A DNA stretch of 64,000 nucleotides from Parabacteroides bouchesdurhonensis (GCF_900186615.1 NZ_LT896588.1:3064471-3128470), one strand, 5' to 3'; positions 1-9,031 are shown, counted from the first letter of the stretch. A program made the numbers and translations. The notes: generated from the letters alone by a model not told the origin.

Positions 1-815
1 TTACCTAATTCGAAATAGCGTTTGGTAACTGCTTTAAATGTGTAACTGCCTGATTTGTCGGAAGCCCATTCGTCGATGGCTTTGGCTAGTTCAGGACTGC
101 TTTTCCGTACAGCCCAGGCTGAACGTTGCAAAAAGCTTATTTCCAGACCAACATTGATATTCCAATAATATGTCTTGTTCAAACGGGCTGTTTTATCGTC
201 ACTTACTGTGTAAGGTATTTCTCCTTTAGATACCATTTCTATAAGGTCTTCTGTGGTAACGGTATCTTTTTCAATGTCTTTTATATGTAATCCGCCTCCC
301 AATTCCAAGTCCAGGTTTTTAAGACGTTCAGAGTATTTTGTGTTTGGCTTAACGTATATGTCTTTTCCAATCAGCTCCGTAACATCAGTAAGAATCGTAT
401 CGCCTTTGTTGGCTCGCTGCACAAGAACTTGGCATGATTGTTCTTCACGTCCGCAAAAAAGGACTTCTTGTTTTAATTTATTAGTTATCTGGATAGGGTA
501 AGCTACCACATCTGCTTCGCCGGCTTCAAGCATTTCTATCAGGCGGGTGGCATTTTTGGCAACTTTTATGTTTAGCCTCAAGCCTTGTGAAGTAGCGAAG
601 TCTTTGATAAGGTCATATTCGTAGCCCATTGGCTGCATCTTATATTGGAAATAAGATGTGGAGCTGTATAAGGTAACGGCAGTGATTTCGCCTTGCTCTT
701 TAATTTGGGGCAGGTCCGCAGAAGTTACCACGTTCTCTTCTTTCTCTCGTTTGTTACTGTAGCAGCTGCACAAGAGAAACATAAAGAGTAAGAAGGGAAC
801 GCATTTCTTATACAT
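1..815 (-). CDS. MltF-like membrane-bound lytic transglycosylase, 3' end outside window
   Basis: Translated by hand from the ATG at 815-813; the frame stays open to base 1, so only the first ~271 residues are present. It begins with a lipoprotein signal (lipobox LLCSC) and continues as a family 3 periplasmic solute-binding domain (YEYDLIKDFA, MLEAGEADVVAYP). The visible part ends at AVTKRYFELGK, the point where MltF proteins pass from the solute-binding domain to the SLT lysozyme-like domain. Known role of the family: cleaves peptidoglycan glycan strands with formation of 1,6-anhydroMurNAc at the outer membrane. The catalytic half is not visible, so a plain amino-acid-binding lipoprotein remains possible. 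It lies 26 bp downstream of rlmD on the same strand and has no obvious promoter of its own. Confidence 0.75.
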   Translation of the reverse strand, partial: MYKKCVPFLLFMFLLCSCYSNKREKEENVVTSADLPQIKEQGEITAVTLYSSTSYFQYKMQPMGYEYDLIKDFATSQGLRLNIKVAKNATRLIEMLEAGEADVVAYPIQITNKLKQEVLFCGREEQSCQVLVQRANKGDTILTDVTELIGKDIYVKPNTKYSERLKNLDLELGGGLHIKDIEKDTVTTEDLIEMVSKGEIPYTVSDDKTARLNKTYYWNINVGLEISFLQRSAWAVRKSSPELAKAIDEWASDKSGSYTFKAVTKRYFELG

Positions 816-816
816 T

Positions 817-840
817 ATTATATATAGGATTATATATAGG
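817..840. repeat. Two tandem 12-bp AT-rich repeats
   Basis: ATTATATATAGG occurs twice head to tail between the stop of rlmD and the start of the MltF-like gene. On the minus strand it makes up nearly the whole 26-bp gap. No function is evident. Confidence 0.6.
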
Positions 841-841
841 T

Positions 842-2254
842 TTATTTCTTCTCCAGCAAAACCACATTCTCCACATGATGAGTGTGGGGGAACATATCTA
901 CGGGCTGAACCTTCTTGACGTTGTATTTTACACTGAGCAGGCTCAAGTCGCGTGCTTGTGTAGCCGGATTACAGCTTACGTAGACGATACGCTCCGGTTC
1001 GGCAAATAAGATGGTGTTGATTACATCATCATGCATACCGGCACGAGGCGGGTCTGTAATAATAACATCCGGACGTCCGTGTTGGTTTATAAAGTCTTGC
1101 GTAAGGATATTCTTCATATCTCCGGCATAAAACAACGTATTTTCTATCTTGTTCAGAGCCGAGTTTACTTTTGCATCTTCAATAGCTTCCGGTACATATT
1201 CTATGCCGATAACCTTTTTAGCCTGGCGGGATACGAAATTGGCAATAGTACCGGTTCCGGTGTAAAGGTCGTATACCATTTCATTACCGGTAAGTCCGGC
1301 AAACTCACGAGCTACTTTGTACAGGTTGTAGGCTTGCTCACTGTTGGTCTGATAAAATGATTTGGGGCCTACTTTAAACTGCAGACCTTCCATTTCTTCA
1401 ATGATGTGGTCTTTACCACGGAATACCAATATTTCCTGGTCGGTAATTGTGTCGTTGCACTTTTCGTTGATTACATACATTAACGAGGTTATCTCCGGGA
1501 ATTGTTCGGCAATGTGAGACAGTAAAGCTTCACGCCGCTCTACATCTTCGTGGAAAAAGCACAATACAACCATTAAATCTCCGGTAGAAGCTGTGCGGAT
1601 CATCAGTGTGCGGACAAAACCTTCCTGGTTGCGAAGGTCGAAAAACGGATATCCTTCGTGAGAAAAGCAATAATCTTTAATGCAAAGACGGATACGATTG
1701 GAAATATCGTCCTGTAACCAGCATTTATGAATGTCCAGTACTTTGTCGAACATGCCCGGAATGTGGAAGCCTACGCCATTCATATTCTCGAATGTAGCTC
1801 CGGATTTTACTTCTTCTTCGGTAAGCCATTTTTTATAGGAAAAGGTAAATTCCAGTTTGTTGCGATAGAAAGTAGTATGCTCTGAACCAAGGATGGGTAG
1901 AATTTCTTCCATCTCTATTTTCCCGATGCGGGTTAGGTTGTCTATAACTTGTTTGTGTTTATATTTTAATTGTTCTTCGTAAGGAAGATGTTGCCATTTG
2001 CAACCTCCACATACACCGAAGTGTTCACAAAACGGTTCGGTACGATTGGGTGAGTATTCGTGGAAATAGATTGCTTTGCCTTCTGCATAACTGTGTTTTT
2101 TGCGGGTAAGCTGAATGTCAACAACGTCTCCCGGAGCAACAAAAGGAACAAATACTACCATTTCATTCACTTTTGCAATAGCCTTTCCTTCTGCGGCTAC
2201 ATCCGTAATTGTTACCTTTTCCAGCAAAGGTAACTGCTTCTTATTTCTTGCCAA
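842..2254 (-). CDS. rlmD: 23S rRNA (uracil-5-)-methyltransferase RlmD/RumA
   Basis: SAM-dependent methyltransferase expected to make m5U in 23S rRNA. The order is TRAM domain (LLEKVTITDVAAEG, VVFVPFVAPGDVV), a Cys cluster for a 4Fe-4S centre around residues 75-85 (CEHFGVCGGC), a Rossmann methyltransferase core (VYDLYTGTGTIA) and the catalytic nucleophile Cys near 427 (VSCNPATQARDL). I place the start at the TTG at 2254, giving MARNKKQLPLLEKV and 470 aa. The frame is open for 36 more codons upstream, but those codons (LYYELNIFTCF) do not resemble the family and the TACATTTG promoter lies inside them. RlmD rather than another RumA paralogue is from memory of Bacteroidales homologues. Confidence 0.92.
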   Translation of the reverse strand: MARNKKQLPLLEKVTITDVAAEGKAIAKVNEMVVFVPFVAPGDVVDIQLTRKKHSYAEGKAIYFHEYSPNRTEPFCEHFGVCGGCKWQHLPYEEQLKYKHKQVIDNLTRIGKIEMEEILPILGSEHTTFYRNKLEFTFSYKKWLTEEEVKSGATFENMNGVGFHIPGMFDKVLDIHKCWLQDDISNRIRLCIKDYCFSHEGYPFFDLRNQEGFVRTLMIRTASTGDLMVVLCFFHEDVERREALLSHIAEQFPEITSLMYVINEKCNDTITDQEILVFRGKDHIIEEMEGLQFKVGPKSFYQTNSEQAYNLYKVAREFAGLTGNEMVYDLYTGTGTIANFVSRQAKKVIGIEYVPEAIEDAKVNSALNKIENTLFYAGDMKNILTQDFINQHGRPDVIITDPPRAGMHDDVINTILFAEPERIVYVSCNPATQARDLSLLSVKYNVKKVQPVDMFPHTHHVENVVLLEKK

Positions 2255-2282
2255 TCTAGTTGAGTTTAAAATTTTCGCCACG

Positions 2283-2290
2283 CAAATGTA
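2283..2290 (-). promoter_or_regulatory. -7 element of the rlmD promoter
   Basis: TACATTTG on the minus strand fits the Bacteroidota -7 motif TAnnTTTG and lies 29 bp upstream of the TTG start. It decides against the longer reading frame of rlmD. Confidence 0.65.
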
Positions 2291-2378
2291 CGTATTTACC
2301 TGATACGAATAATAAATAATGGTTATAAAACATGTAAAAATATTTAATTCATAGTATAGCATCTACTTGTAAATAGCA

Positions 2379-2386
2379 TATATTTG
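2379..2386 (+). promoter_or_regulatory. -7 element of the ppdK promoter
   Basis: TATATTTG lies 55 bp upstream of the ppdK ATG at 2441, back to back with the rlmD promoter. The in-frame TTG at 2384 falls inside this element and so cannot be the start. Confidence 0.65.
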
Positions 2387-2440
2387 CAACATTGCAATGT
2401 TGAGATAGCAAAACTAGAATCTAAAATAATACTGTCTGAT

Positions 2441-5161
2441 ATGGAAAGAAAAAGAGTTTACACATTCGGAAATGGAAAAGCCGAAGGAAAAGCGGATATG
2501 AGAAATCTGCTGGGTGGCAAAGGTGCAAATCTTGCCGAAATGAATTTGATAGGCGTTCCTGTTCCTCCCGGGTTTACTATCACAACAGAAGTTTGTTCCG
2601 AGTACTATGAATTAGGAAAGGAAAAAGTTGTAGAGTTACTGAAGGGTGAAGTAGAAAAAGCGATCGCGAATATTGAAACATTGATGAACTCAAAGTTTGG
2701 CGATGTGGCAAACCCGTTATTGGTTTCCGTACGTTCCGGAGCTCGTGCTTCAATGCCCGGTATGATGGATACTATTCTAAATTTGGGTTTGAACGACGAA
2801 GTGGTGGAAGGATTAGCCCGCAAAACGAATAACCCTCGTTTTGCCTGGGATTCTTATCGTCGTTTTGTTCAGATGTACGGCGATGTTGTTTTAGGAATGA
2901 AACCAACGAACAAAGAAGATATTGACCCGTTTGAAGCTATTATAGAAGAGGTGAAGAAAGCGAAAGGGGTAAAGCTGGACAATGAACTGGAAGTAGAGGA
3001 CTTAAAAACATTGGTGACGAAATTTAAGGCCGCTGTTAAAGCCCAGACAGGACGAGATTTCCCTGCTTCTTCTTATGAACAGCTTTGGGGTGCTATATGT
3101 GCCGTATTTGATAGCTGGATGAATGAGCGCGCTATCCTTTATCGTAAAATGGAAGGTATACCGGCAGAGTGGGGTACAGCTGTCAGTGTTCAAGCTATGG
3201 TATTTGGAAATATGGGTGAAACATCGGCTACAGGTGTATGCTTCTCTCGCGATGCGGGTAATGGTGAAGATTTATTCAATGGTGAATATCTGATCAACGC
3301 GCAAGGTGAAGATGTGGTTGCCGGTATTCGTACTCCGCAGCAGATTACTAAGATAGGTTCACAGCGTTGGGCGGAACGTGCCGGTATTTCTGAACAAGAG
3401 CGTGTAGCCAAATATCCTTCTATGGAAGAAGCTATGCCCGTAATCTATAAACAATTGGATGAAATCCAGACGAAACTGGAAGAGCATTATCGTGATATGC
3501 AAGATATGGAGTTTACTGTTCAAGAAGGTAAGCTTTGGTTCTTACAGACTCGTAACGGTAAACGTACCGGTGCTGCTATGGTTAAGATTGCTATGGATTT
3601 GTTGCATCAAGGTATGATTGATGAAAAGACTGCTCTTTTGCGTATAGAACCGAATAAACTGGATGAATTACTTCACCCTGTATTTGATAAGAAAGCAGAG
3701 AAACAGGCAAAAATCTGGGTAAAAGGTCTTCCTGCGTCTCCCGGAGCTGCTACCGGACAAATTGTATTCTTTGCCGATGATGCAGCCAAATGGCATGCTG
3801 ATGGAAAGAAGATTGTGATGGTTCGTATTGAAACTTCACCGGAGGATTTGGCCGGTATGGCTGTTGCCGAAGGTATTCTTACTGCTCGTGGCGGTATGAC
3901 TTCACATGCAGCTGTTGTTGCCCGTGGTATGGGTAAGTGCTGTGTGTCAGGTGCAGGTGCTTTAAATATCGATTATAAAAATAAAACGGTGGATGTAGAT
4001 GGCGTTACTTTAAAAGAAGGTGACTATATTTCTATTAATGGTACTACCGGTGAAGTTTACCTGGGTGAAGTTGAAACAAAAGCCGCCGAATTATCCGGTG
4101 ACTTTGCTGAATTGATGTCTCTTGCCGATAAATATACCCGTTTACAGGTTCGTACAAATGCGGATACTCCGCATGATGCAAGTATTGCCCGTGGCTTTGG
4201 AGCTGTAGGTATCGGTCTTTGCCGTACGGAACATATGTTCTTTGAAGGTGAAAAAATTAAAGCAATGCGTGAAATGATTCTTTCCGAAAATGCGGAAGGA
4301 CGTAAAAAAGCGTTGGCTAAAATTCTTCCGTATCAGAAGGAGGACTTCAAAGGTATATTTAAAGCCACGGCAGGATGTCCGGTAACTGTCCGTTTACTTG
4401 ATCCTCCTTTACACGAGTTTGTCCCTCATGATTTGAAAGGCCAGGAAGAGATGGCTCAAACAATGGGTGTATCTATTAAGTATATCCAGCAACGCGTGGA
4501 AGCCCTTTGCGAACATAATCCAATGTTGGGACATCGCGGTTGTCGTTTGGGCAATACATATCCTGAAATAACTGAAATGCAGACGCGGGCTATTTTGGGT
4601 GCGGCTTTAGAATTGAAGAAAGAAGGTATTGAGGCCAAACCTGAGATTATGGTACCTCTGACCGGTATCGTTTATGAATTCAAGGAACAGGAAAACGTTA
4701 TTCGCCGGACTGCCGCAGAGCTGTTTAAAGAGATGGGCGACAGTATTGACTTTAAAGTTGGTACTATGATTGAGATTCCTCGGGCAGCATTAACTGCAGA
4801 TCGTATAGCTTCATCCGCCGAGTTCTTCTCTTTTGGTACGAATGACTTAACGCAGATGACTTTCGGTTATTCTCGTGATGATATCGCTTCTTTCTTGCCG
4901 GTGTATCTTGAAAAGAAGATTTTGAAAGTGGACCCGTTCCAGGTTCTGGATCAAAAAGGTGTAGGTCAATTAGTTCGTATGGCCACGGAAAAAGGACGCG
5001 CCGTTCGTCCGGATCTGAAATGTGGTATCTGTGGTGAACATGGAGGCGAACCTTCTTCTGTTAAGTTCTGCCACAGAGTAGGATTGAATTATGTATCATG
5101 TTCTCCATTCAGAGTGCCAATAGCCCGGGTTGCAGCGGCGCAGGCAGCGTTGGAGGATTGA
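2441..5161 (+). CDS. ppdK: Pyruvate, phosphate dikinase
   Basis: Interconverts pyruvate, ATP and phosphate with PEP, AMP and pyrophosphate in the cytoplasm. The 906 residues hold an N-terminal ATP-grasp domain (GGKGANLAEM, SVRSGARASMPGMMDT), a swivelling domain with the phospho-accepting His near 489 (GGMTSHAAVVARG) and a C-terminal PEP/pyruvate TIM barrel (GLCRTEHMFF, FSFGTNDLTQ, catalytic Cys in CGICGEHGG near 862). Length is normal for Bacteroidales. The ATG at 2441 starts MERKRVYTFGNGKAEG, the usual family N-terminus. The last 32 bases are the left attachment repeat of the integrated element; the reading frame and the terminal Leu-Glu-Asp are preserved. Confidence 0.97.
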   Translation: MERKRVYTFGNGKAEGKADMRNLLGGKGANLAEMNLIGVPVPPGFTITTEVCSEYYELGKEKVVELLKGEVEKAIANIETLMNSKFGDVANPLLVSVRSGARASMPGMMDTILNLGLNDEVVEGLARKTNNPRFAWDSYRRFVQMYGDVVLGMKPTNKEDIDPFEAIIEEVKKAKGVKLDNELEVEDLKTLVTKFKAAVKAQTGRDFPASSYEQLWGAICAVFDSWMNERAILYRKMEGIPAEWGTAVSVQAMVFGNMGETSATGVCFSRDAGNGEDLFNGEYLINAQGEDVVAGIRTPQQITKIGSQRWAERAGISEQERVAKYPSMEEAMPVIYKQLDEIQTKLEEHYRDMQDMEFTVQEGKLWFLQTRNGKRTGAAMVKIAMDLLHQGMIDEKTALLRIEPNKLDELLHPVFDKKAEKQAKIWVKGLPASPGAATGQIVFFADDAAKWHADGKKIVMVRIETSPEDLAGMAVAEGILTARGGMTSHAAVVARGMGKCCVSGAGALNIDYKNKTVDVDGVTLKEGDYISINGTTGEVYLGEVETKAAELSGDFAELMSLADKYTRLQVRTNADTPHDASIARGFGAVGIGLCRTEHMFFEGEKIKAMREMILSENAEGRKKALAKILPYQKEDFKGIFKATAGCPVTVRLLDPPLHEFVPHDLKGQEEMAQTMGVSIKYIQQRVEALCEHNPMLGHRGCRLGNTYPEITEMQTRAILGAALELKKEGIEAKPEIMVPLTGIVYEFKEQENVIRRTAAELFKEMGDSIDFKVGTMIEIPRAALTADRIASSAEFFSFGTNDLTQMTFGYSRDDIASFLPVYLEKKILKVDPFQVLDQKGVGQLVRMATEKGRAVRPDLKCGICGEHGGEPSSVKFCHRVGLNYVSCSPFRVPIARVAAAQAALED
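5130..5161 (+). repeat. Left attachment repeat (attL) at the ppdK 3' end
   Basis: Identical to 21036-21060 over the first 25 bases (TTGCAGCGGCGCAGGCAGCG then TTGGA); the next base is G here and A on the right; the last six (GATTGA, with the stop codon) match again. The difference is silent (GAG/GAA). Crossover probably happened within the 25 identical bases. Confidence 0.88.
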
Positions 5162-5198
5162 AAAAATGAAATTGTAGATTTCTAATAGTCAATATATT

Positions 5199-5240
5199 AG
5201 GCTGATAACTGGATTTTGTACTGGTTGTCAGCCTTTTATT
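5199..5240 (+). terminator. Rho-independent terminator after ppdK, supplied by the element
   Basis: Stem arms AGGCTGATAACTGG (5199-5212) and CTGGTTGTCAGCCT (5221-5234) pair with wobbles, followed by TTTATTTTG. It sits just inside the left attachment repeat, so it came with the element. Confidence 0.8.
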
Positions 5241-5282
5241 TTGTATGTGCTTTGAGCAAAAAATGAGCCGAATAATAATAAA

Positions 5283-5340
5283 TGTTTACACTATGTTGTG
5301 TATATTTGTGTCATAGTGTTTATACCATGTTTACACCTTG
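5283..5340 (+). promoter_or_regulatory. Integrase promoter with three 13-bp repeats
   Basis: The -7 element TATATTTG is at 5301-5308. Around and after it lie three imperfect direct repeats: TGTTTACACTATG (5283-5295), TGTTTATACCATG (5317-5329) and TGTTTACACCTTG (5328-5340). The first also forms an inverted pair, ACACTATG (5288-5295) with CATAGTGT (5312-5319), centred near the -7 box. They could be integrase arm sites or operators for autoregulation. Confidence 0.55.
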
Positions 5341-5354
5341 TAAAATATTGATCT

Positions 5355-6836
5355 ATGGCTACTTTCAAAATTTGTGTAAGGAAACAGAGAAATGATGGAT
5401 TTTACCCTGTCTATATTCGGATAATACATAGAAGGCAAACAGCATTTATGAAAACGGATAAGATGGTTGATAAAAAAGGATTGAACCGTTCTGGTGATAT
5501 TAAGGATACTATCATACTATCATATTGTTCTGATCGAATTAATAATTATATAGAACGATTGAACAAAGAAGATATATCCGAATGGACAATTAAAGATGTT
5601 GTGAGCTTTCTTGAAAAGGGGGATACAGATGTTTGTTTTTCGGATTATGCAAGAAAGTATAAGTTAGAAATGGCCAAGAGAGGGCAAGAAAGGAATGCGA
5701 GAAATTATGAGTTGTCATATCAGCATTTAGAGAGGTTTGCCGGTACGAACAAATTAATGTTTTCCCGGTTTACGACTAAATTTATGAATGATTGGTTTGC
5801 ATCTTTATCAAATACTGCCAGGGCAAAGGAGATGTATCCGGTATGTATTCGTCAGATATTTAAGGCCGCTATCAATGAATTTAATGACTATGACCGTGGT
5901 GTTATCCGAATAAAAACAAATCCTTGGCCTAAAGTAAAGATTCCAATTTCGGACAAACCGGATCACAAAGCTATATCGGCAGAGGAAATAAAGAGATTTT
6001 TTGAATTGCCTTTGCCTCCAACAAAGATGATAAGTTCTGTACCTGAAATCGCTCGCGATGTGGCGATGATGGTAATGTGTTTAGCCGGCATTAACACAGT
6101 TGATCTTTATCATCTAAAAAAGTCGAATTATAGCAATGGCATACTAAGCTATAATCGACGAAAAACCGCCAAATTTCGTGCAGATAAAGCCTATTTAGAA
6201 ATTCGAGTTCCAGATATATTAAAGGAACTATTTGAAAAATACAAGGCAGACAACGAAGATGAATATTTGTTTAACTTTCATGAACGTTATTCTTCAGAAG
6301 ATGCAATTAATTCGAATGTGAATGGAGGTTTGAGAAAAATATGCTCTTTCAATGAGCTGCCAGAATCTTATTGTGTTTATACTTTCCGTCATAGCTGGGG
6401 GACAATTGCAAGAAATGACATAAAGGCATCTATGTATGATGTGGCATTCTCCATGAACCATTCGAGTGCTCATAAAGTAACAGAGACCTACGTTAAACCT
6501 GATTATTCAATTGTTTCAGATCTTAATCAGAAAGTAATAGATTATATATTCTTTGGGAAACGTACCGAAAACAATAATGTGGATAATGACCAAGAGAATG
6601 CATCTCATTTCAAAATATCATTTAAGAATATGGTTATGGGAACTGTTTTCTTTAATGAGAAAAAGGTTTATTCATTCAAGGATCTTGGATACAACAATAT
6701 TGATGATGTTATAACAGAATTAGCCAAACATCTCCCAGAAGATATGCCAGTAGGTTGTAAGGTTATATTTCGAGTAGATAACTTGGATAAGGGGGATTTT
6801 AGAATTTATGAAAGACAGAAAGGAAAAGGATTTTAG
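5355..6836 (+). CDS. Tyrosine recombinase (integrase) of the element
   Basis: A 493-residue integrase. The N-terminal arm-type DNA-binding region (VRKQRNDGFYPVYIRI) is followed by a SAM-like core-binding domain (about 105-200) and the catalytic domain: RRKTAKF with the beta-strand Lys, YTFRHSWGTIA as box II, and the nucleophile Tyr in TETYVKPD. Box I reads CLAGINTVDLYHLKK and lacks an obvious first catalytic Arg; the same substitution is known in integrases of Bacteroides elements such as IntDOT. Residues from about 400 form an extra C-terminal segment I do not recognise. It is next to attL and reads into the element, as expected for the enzyme that inserted it into ppdK. Confidence 0.92.
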   Translation: MATFKICVRKQRNDGFYPVYIRIIHRRQTAFMKTDKMVDKKGLNRSGDIKDTIILSYCSDRINNYIERLNKEDISEWTIKDVVSFLEKGDTDVCFSDYARKYKLEMAKRGQERNARNYELSYQHLERFAGTNKLMFSRFTTKFMNDWFASLSNTARAKEMYPVCIRQIFKAAINEFNDYDRGVIRIKTNPWPKVKIPISDKPDHKAISAEEIKRFFELPLPPTKMISSVPEIARDVAMMVMCLAGINTVDLYHLKKSNYSNGILSYNRRKTAKFRADKAYLEIRVPDILKELFEKYKADNEDEYLFNFHERYSSEDAINSNVNGGLRKICSFNELPESYCVYTFRHSWGTIARNDIKASMYDVAFSMNHSSAHKVTETYVKPDYSIVSDLNQKVIDYIFFGKRTENNNVDNDQENASHFKISFKNMVMGTVFFNEKKVYSFKDLGYNNIDDVITELAKHLPEDMPVGCKVIFRVDNLDKGDFRIYERQKGKGF

Positions 6837-6870
6837 TATTGCCCAAAAATAAACATTGGTTATAGCATAA

Positions 6871-6900
6871 GGCGGTAAATTCAAAACTTACCGCCTTTTT
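6871..6900 (+). terminator. Terminator after the integrase gene
   Basis: Perfect 8-bp stem GGCGGTAA (6871-6878) / TTACCGCC (6888-6895) followed by five T, between two converging genes. Confidence 0.85.
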
Positions 6901-6930
6901 ATGTCCGGGCGGTTCTTGTTAAGGCAATTT

Positions 6931-7212
6931 TTAGCTTTTCCTGTTAAACAGTCTTTCCACCAAAGCAGATATTGCCTCTTTATTTTCTTTATCACTCTCT
7001 GTATCTCTGGCAGGAGGTATAACATATTTAAGCAAGGATGTAAAAGCCGAAACCTTATCTTTTGGTTCTAAGTTGTCAAAAGCATCCATAACATCACCTA
7101 ATTTGTTTTCGACAAATCCCGTGATAATCTCTTTCATCTGTACGGTGGTTTTATTCTTTGTTCCTTTTGGTTTCCCCGATGGATTACCTGTTTTGCCTTT
7201 TGGTTGTCCCAT
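6931..7212 (-). CDS. DUF5681-like / small-terminase-like phage protein
   Basis: A small basic protein (93 aa from the ATG at 7212; an alternative ATG at 7227 adds five residues). The N-terminus is rich in Gly, Pro and Lys (GKTGNPSGKPKGTKNK), a pattern shared with DUF5681 proteins and with N-termini of phage small terminase subunits. The rest is predicted helical (VQMKEIITGFVENKLGDV). If it is a small terminase it would recognise packaging sites on phage DNA, but no large subunit is visible in the window. It converges on the integrase gene and shares the terminator region. A -7 element TACTTTTG lies 50 bp upstream. Confidence 0.65.
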   Translation of the reverse strand: MGQPKGKTGNPSGKPKGTKNKTTVQMKEIITGFVENKLGDVMDAFDNLEPKDKVSAFTSLLKYVIPPARDTESDKENKEAISALVERLFNRKS

Positions 7213-7262
7213 GATTGATAATATCAATTAGTTTCAAAAATTATAATTTACAACATTATAAG

Positions 7263-7270
7263 CAAAAGTA
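7263..7270 (-). promoter_or_regulatory. -7 element for the 6931-7212 gene
   Basis: TACTTTTG on the minus strand, about 50 bp upstream of the start at 7212. Confidence 0.45.
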
Positions 7271-7311
7271 TATCTACTTTCTTCATAATCATAACTGTAA
7301 ATTATAAAAGC

Positions 7312-7905
7312 ATGATTGGAGCAGCAATAACAGGCGGTCTTGGTCTTCTGGGTGGATTATTTGGAGGAATAAAGGCTGCAAAACAAAGAAAAAAGGCTCA
7401 AAAAGCACTTAATGAGGAAAGAGAGTATAATGATAGTCTTTTTAATAAAGAGTATTATAGTGATCCACTTCAAAGATCGGATAATGCCGCTCTATTAAGG
7501 AATCTTAGAGAAGGGTTAAAAGATAGAACTAAAAGTTCTGCTTCTACTGCAGCTATTACTGGCGCAACCCCAGAAGCTATGGTTGCAGAAAAGGAGGTAG
7601 CAAATAAATCCATCACCGATACTGTGAGTAATATTTCAGCCATGAATACACAGTATAAGGATAATGTTATGAACCGTTATCTTAACCAACGTCAGAATTT
7701 GTATAATCAGCAACAACAGATAAATGGTCAAAATACCGAGAGTTGGACGAATTATATGCAAAATGGGCTTAGTACCGCATTAAACAGTGCGGGATCTATA
7801 GGACAATCGATGCTAAATACCCCTGGTTCTACGCCACTTCAAGCACCTGTTAATACCGGTGTAACTGTCCCAAAGATTAATTATCCTACAAAATTCGGTG
7901 AGTAA
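7312..7905 (+). CDS. Phage internal-virion / DNA-ejection-like protein (gp14-size)
   Basis: A 197-residue protein. It opens with a glycine-rich hydrophobic stretch (IGAAITGGLGLLGGLFGGI, residues 2-20) followed by a basic helix (KAAKQRKKAQKAL) and a long polar, Gln/Asn-rich region with heptad-like helices. Small Bacteroidales phage proteins of this build are usually found beside larger ejection proteins, and T7 gp14, which forms the outer-membrane part of the ejection channel, is also about 196 residues. There is no recognisable enzymatic motif. It is the first gene of a rightward three-gene run with 1-bp spacing or overlaps. Identity rests on composition, size and context only. Confidence 0.6.
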   Translation: MIGAAITGGLGLLGGLFGGIKAAKQRKKAQKALNEEREYNDSLFNKEYYSDPLQRSDNAALLRNLREGLKDRTKSSASTAAITGATPEAMVAEKEVANKSITDTVSNISAMNTQYKDNVMNRYLNQRQNLYNQQQQINGQNTESWTNYMQNGLSTALNSAGSIGQSMLNTPGSTPLQAPVNTGVTVPKINYPTKFGE

Positions 7906-7906
7906 T

Positions 7907-9031
7907 ATGATGTTAACGGACTATCTAAAAGACGAGCTTCCGTCATCGTCAACTGTGCTTGACGAGGTAGACAAAAAGCAGGATACTATCAATAGCAACA
8001 AGGATGCTGTTGTTAAAGATGAAGCGCAATCCGCATCAACTGTCACCAATTCTTCTCCGGTTTCGGCTTCTACTCCTGTACAAACATATGCTTCGTCAAG
8101 GCCGGATTGGATGAGCGAAGATGATTGGAGGGCGGCAACTCAATACTATTCCCCAGAAAGGATCAATCAATTGTATAAAAATTTTGACCCAAATTCAGTA
8201 GAACCATTTTATCAGACATTGTACAAGTCAACTCGTCGCTTTCCGCAGTTACCGGAAGAAAAACGTGTTAGGGCTGCTAACAATATCGCATCCGCGGCTG
8301 ATGGTTTAAAGCTGATTATTCAAGGTATAGCCGGGGCTAAAGGGGCATACATACCAAAAGACGATTCATCAGCACAGAAGGATAATGATGCTTATATTCA
8401 GCGTCTTCGTGATATTTATAAAGTAGACCGGGATAGATATGATACAGGCCTTTACAATAGTGTGTTGGCAGATATAGAGGCAGCAAGACAAGGGTATACT
8501 CGTGATCGTTCGGGATTGCTTGGTGTGATTGAAAATGCGAAAAGGATTAAAAATGCAAAAGACATATCCGCCGATCGCTTGAAATATCTGACAGAAAAAG
8601 ATGATAAGGATCGTATAATGAAAGAGAAGGAGATGGCGGCTGATGATGCATACAAGGCAGAAAGACTGAATATAGACCGTCAAAATGCTGATGCTAATGT
8701 TCAGCGTGCAACTAAATCTTCTGTAGGAAAGGATAATCAAACAGAACCATACTATGACCCGAATACAGGGACAACATATCAGCTAAAAAAGAACGTGTTT
8801 AAAACGATTTACCCTCGCATTTTTAAAGAGATGGAAAATGATGTCTTTAAAGGTGATCCGAGTGAGAAGAGAAAGTATAAAGACCTTAGTCCTTCGGAAA
8901 GGATGAACTACGTCCTGGCGCATTGGCCGGATAGCCCTTCTGCCGTTCGCCTGATGAAAGAATTGGCTATTTCTGTGGATGAAGGAGATAAAAAGAATGA
9001 AAATCAGGTGTCTAAAAAAATAGGTTGGTAA
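7907..9031 (+). CDS. Phage virion-associated protein, unknown function (gp15 position)
   Basis: A 374-residue soluble protein starting at the ATG at 7907, one base after the stop of the preceding gene; a GTG at 7898 or an ATG at 7910 are alternatives. The N-terminal 60 residues are low-complexity and acidic/Ser-Thr rich. A region near residues 60-115 (RPDWMSEDDWRAATQYYSPE) resembles N-terminal segments of other Bacteroidales phage proteins, and the middle is highly charged and probably coiled coil (about 150-275). No catalytic motif is seen. Its stop overlaps the next start (TAATG), which implies translational coupling with the giant polyvalent gene and suggests the two products act together. 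Confidence 0.6.
   Translation: MMLTDYLKDELPSSSTVLDEVDKKQDTINSNKDAVVKDEAQSASTVTNSSPVSASTPVQTYASSRPDWMSEDDWRAATQYYSPERINQLYKNFDPNSVEPFYQTLYKSTRRFPQLPEEKRVRAANNIASAADGLKLIIQGIAGAKGAYIPKDDSSAQKDNDAYIQRLRDIYKVDRDRYDTGLYNSVLADIEAARQGYTRDRSGLLGVIENAKRIKNAKDISADRLKYLTEKDDKDRIMKEKEMAADDAYKAERLNIDRQNADANVQRATKSSVGKDNQTEPYYDPNTGTTYQLKKNVFKTIYPRIFKEMENDVFKGDPSEKRKYKDLSPSERMNYVLAHWPDSPSAVRLMKELAISVDEGDKKNENQVSKKIGW

Noticed and set aside
2384-2440. N-terminal extension of PPDK from the TTG at 2384
   Set aside because: The codon lies inside the -7 element and the added residues do not match the family; ATG 2441 gives the standard N-terminus.
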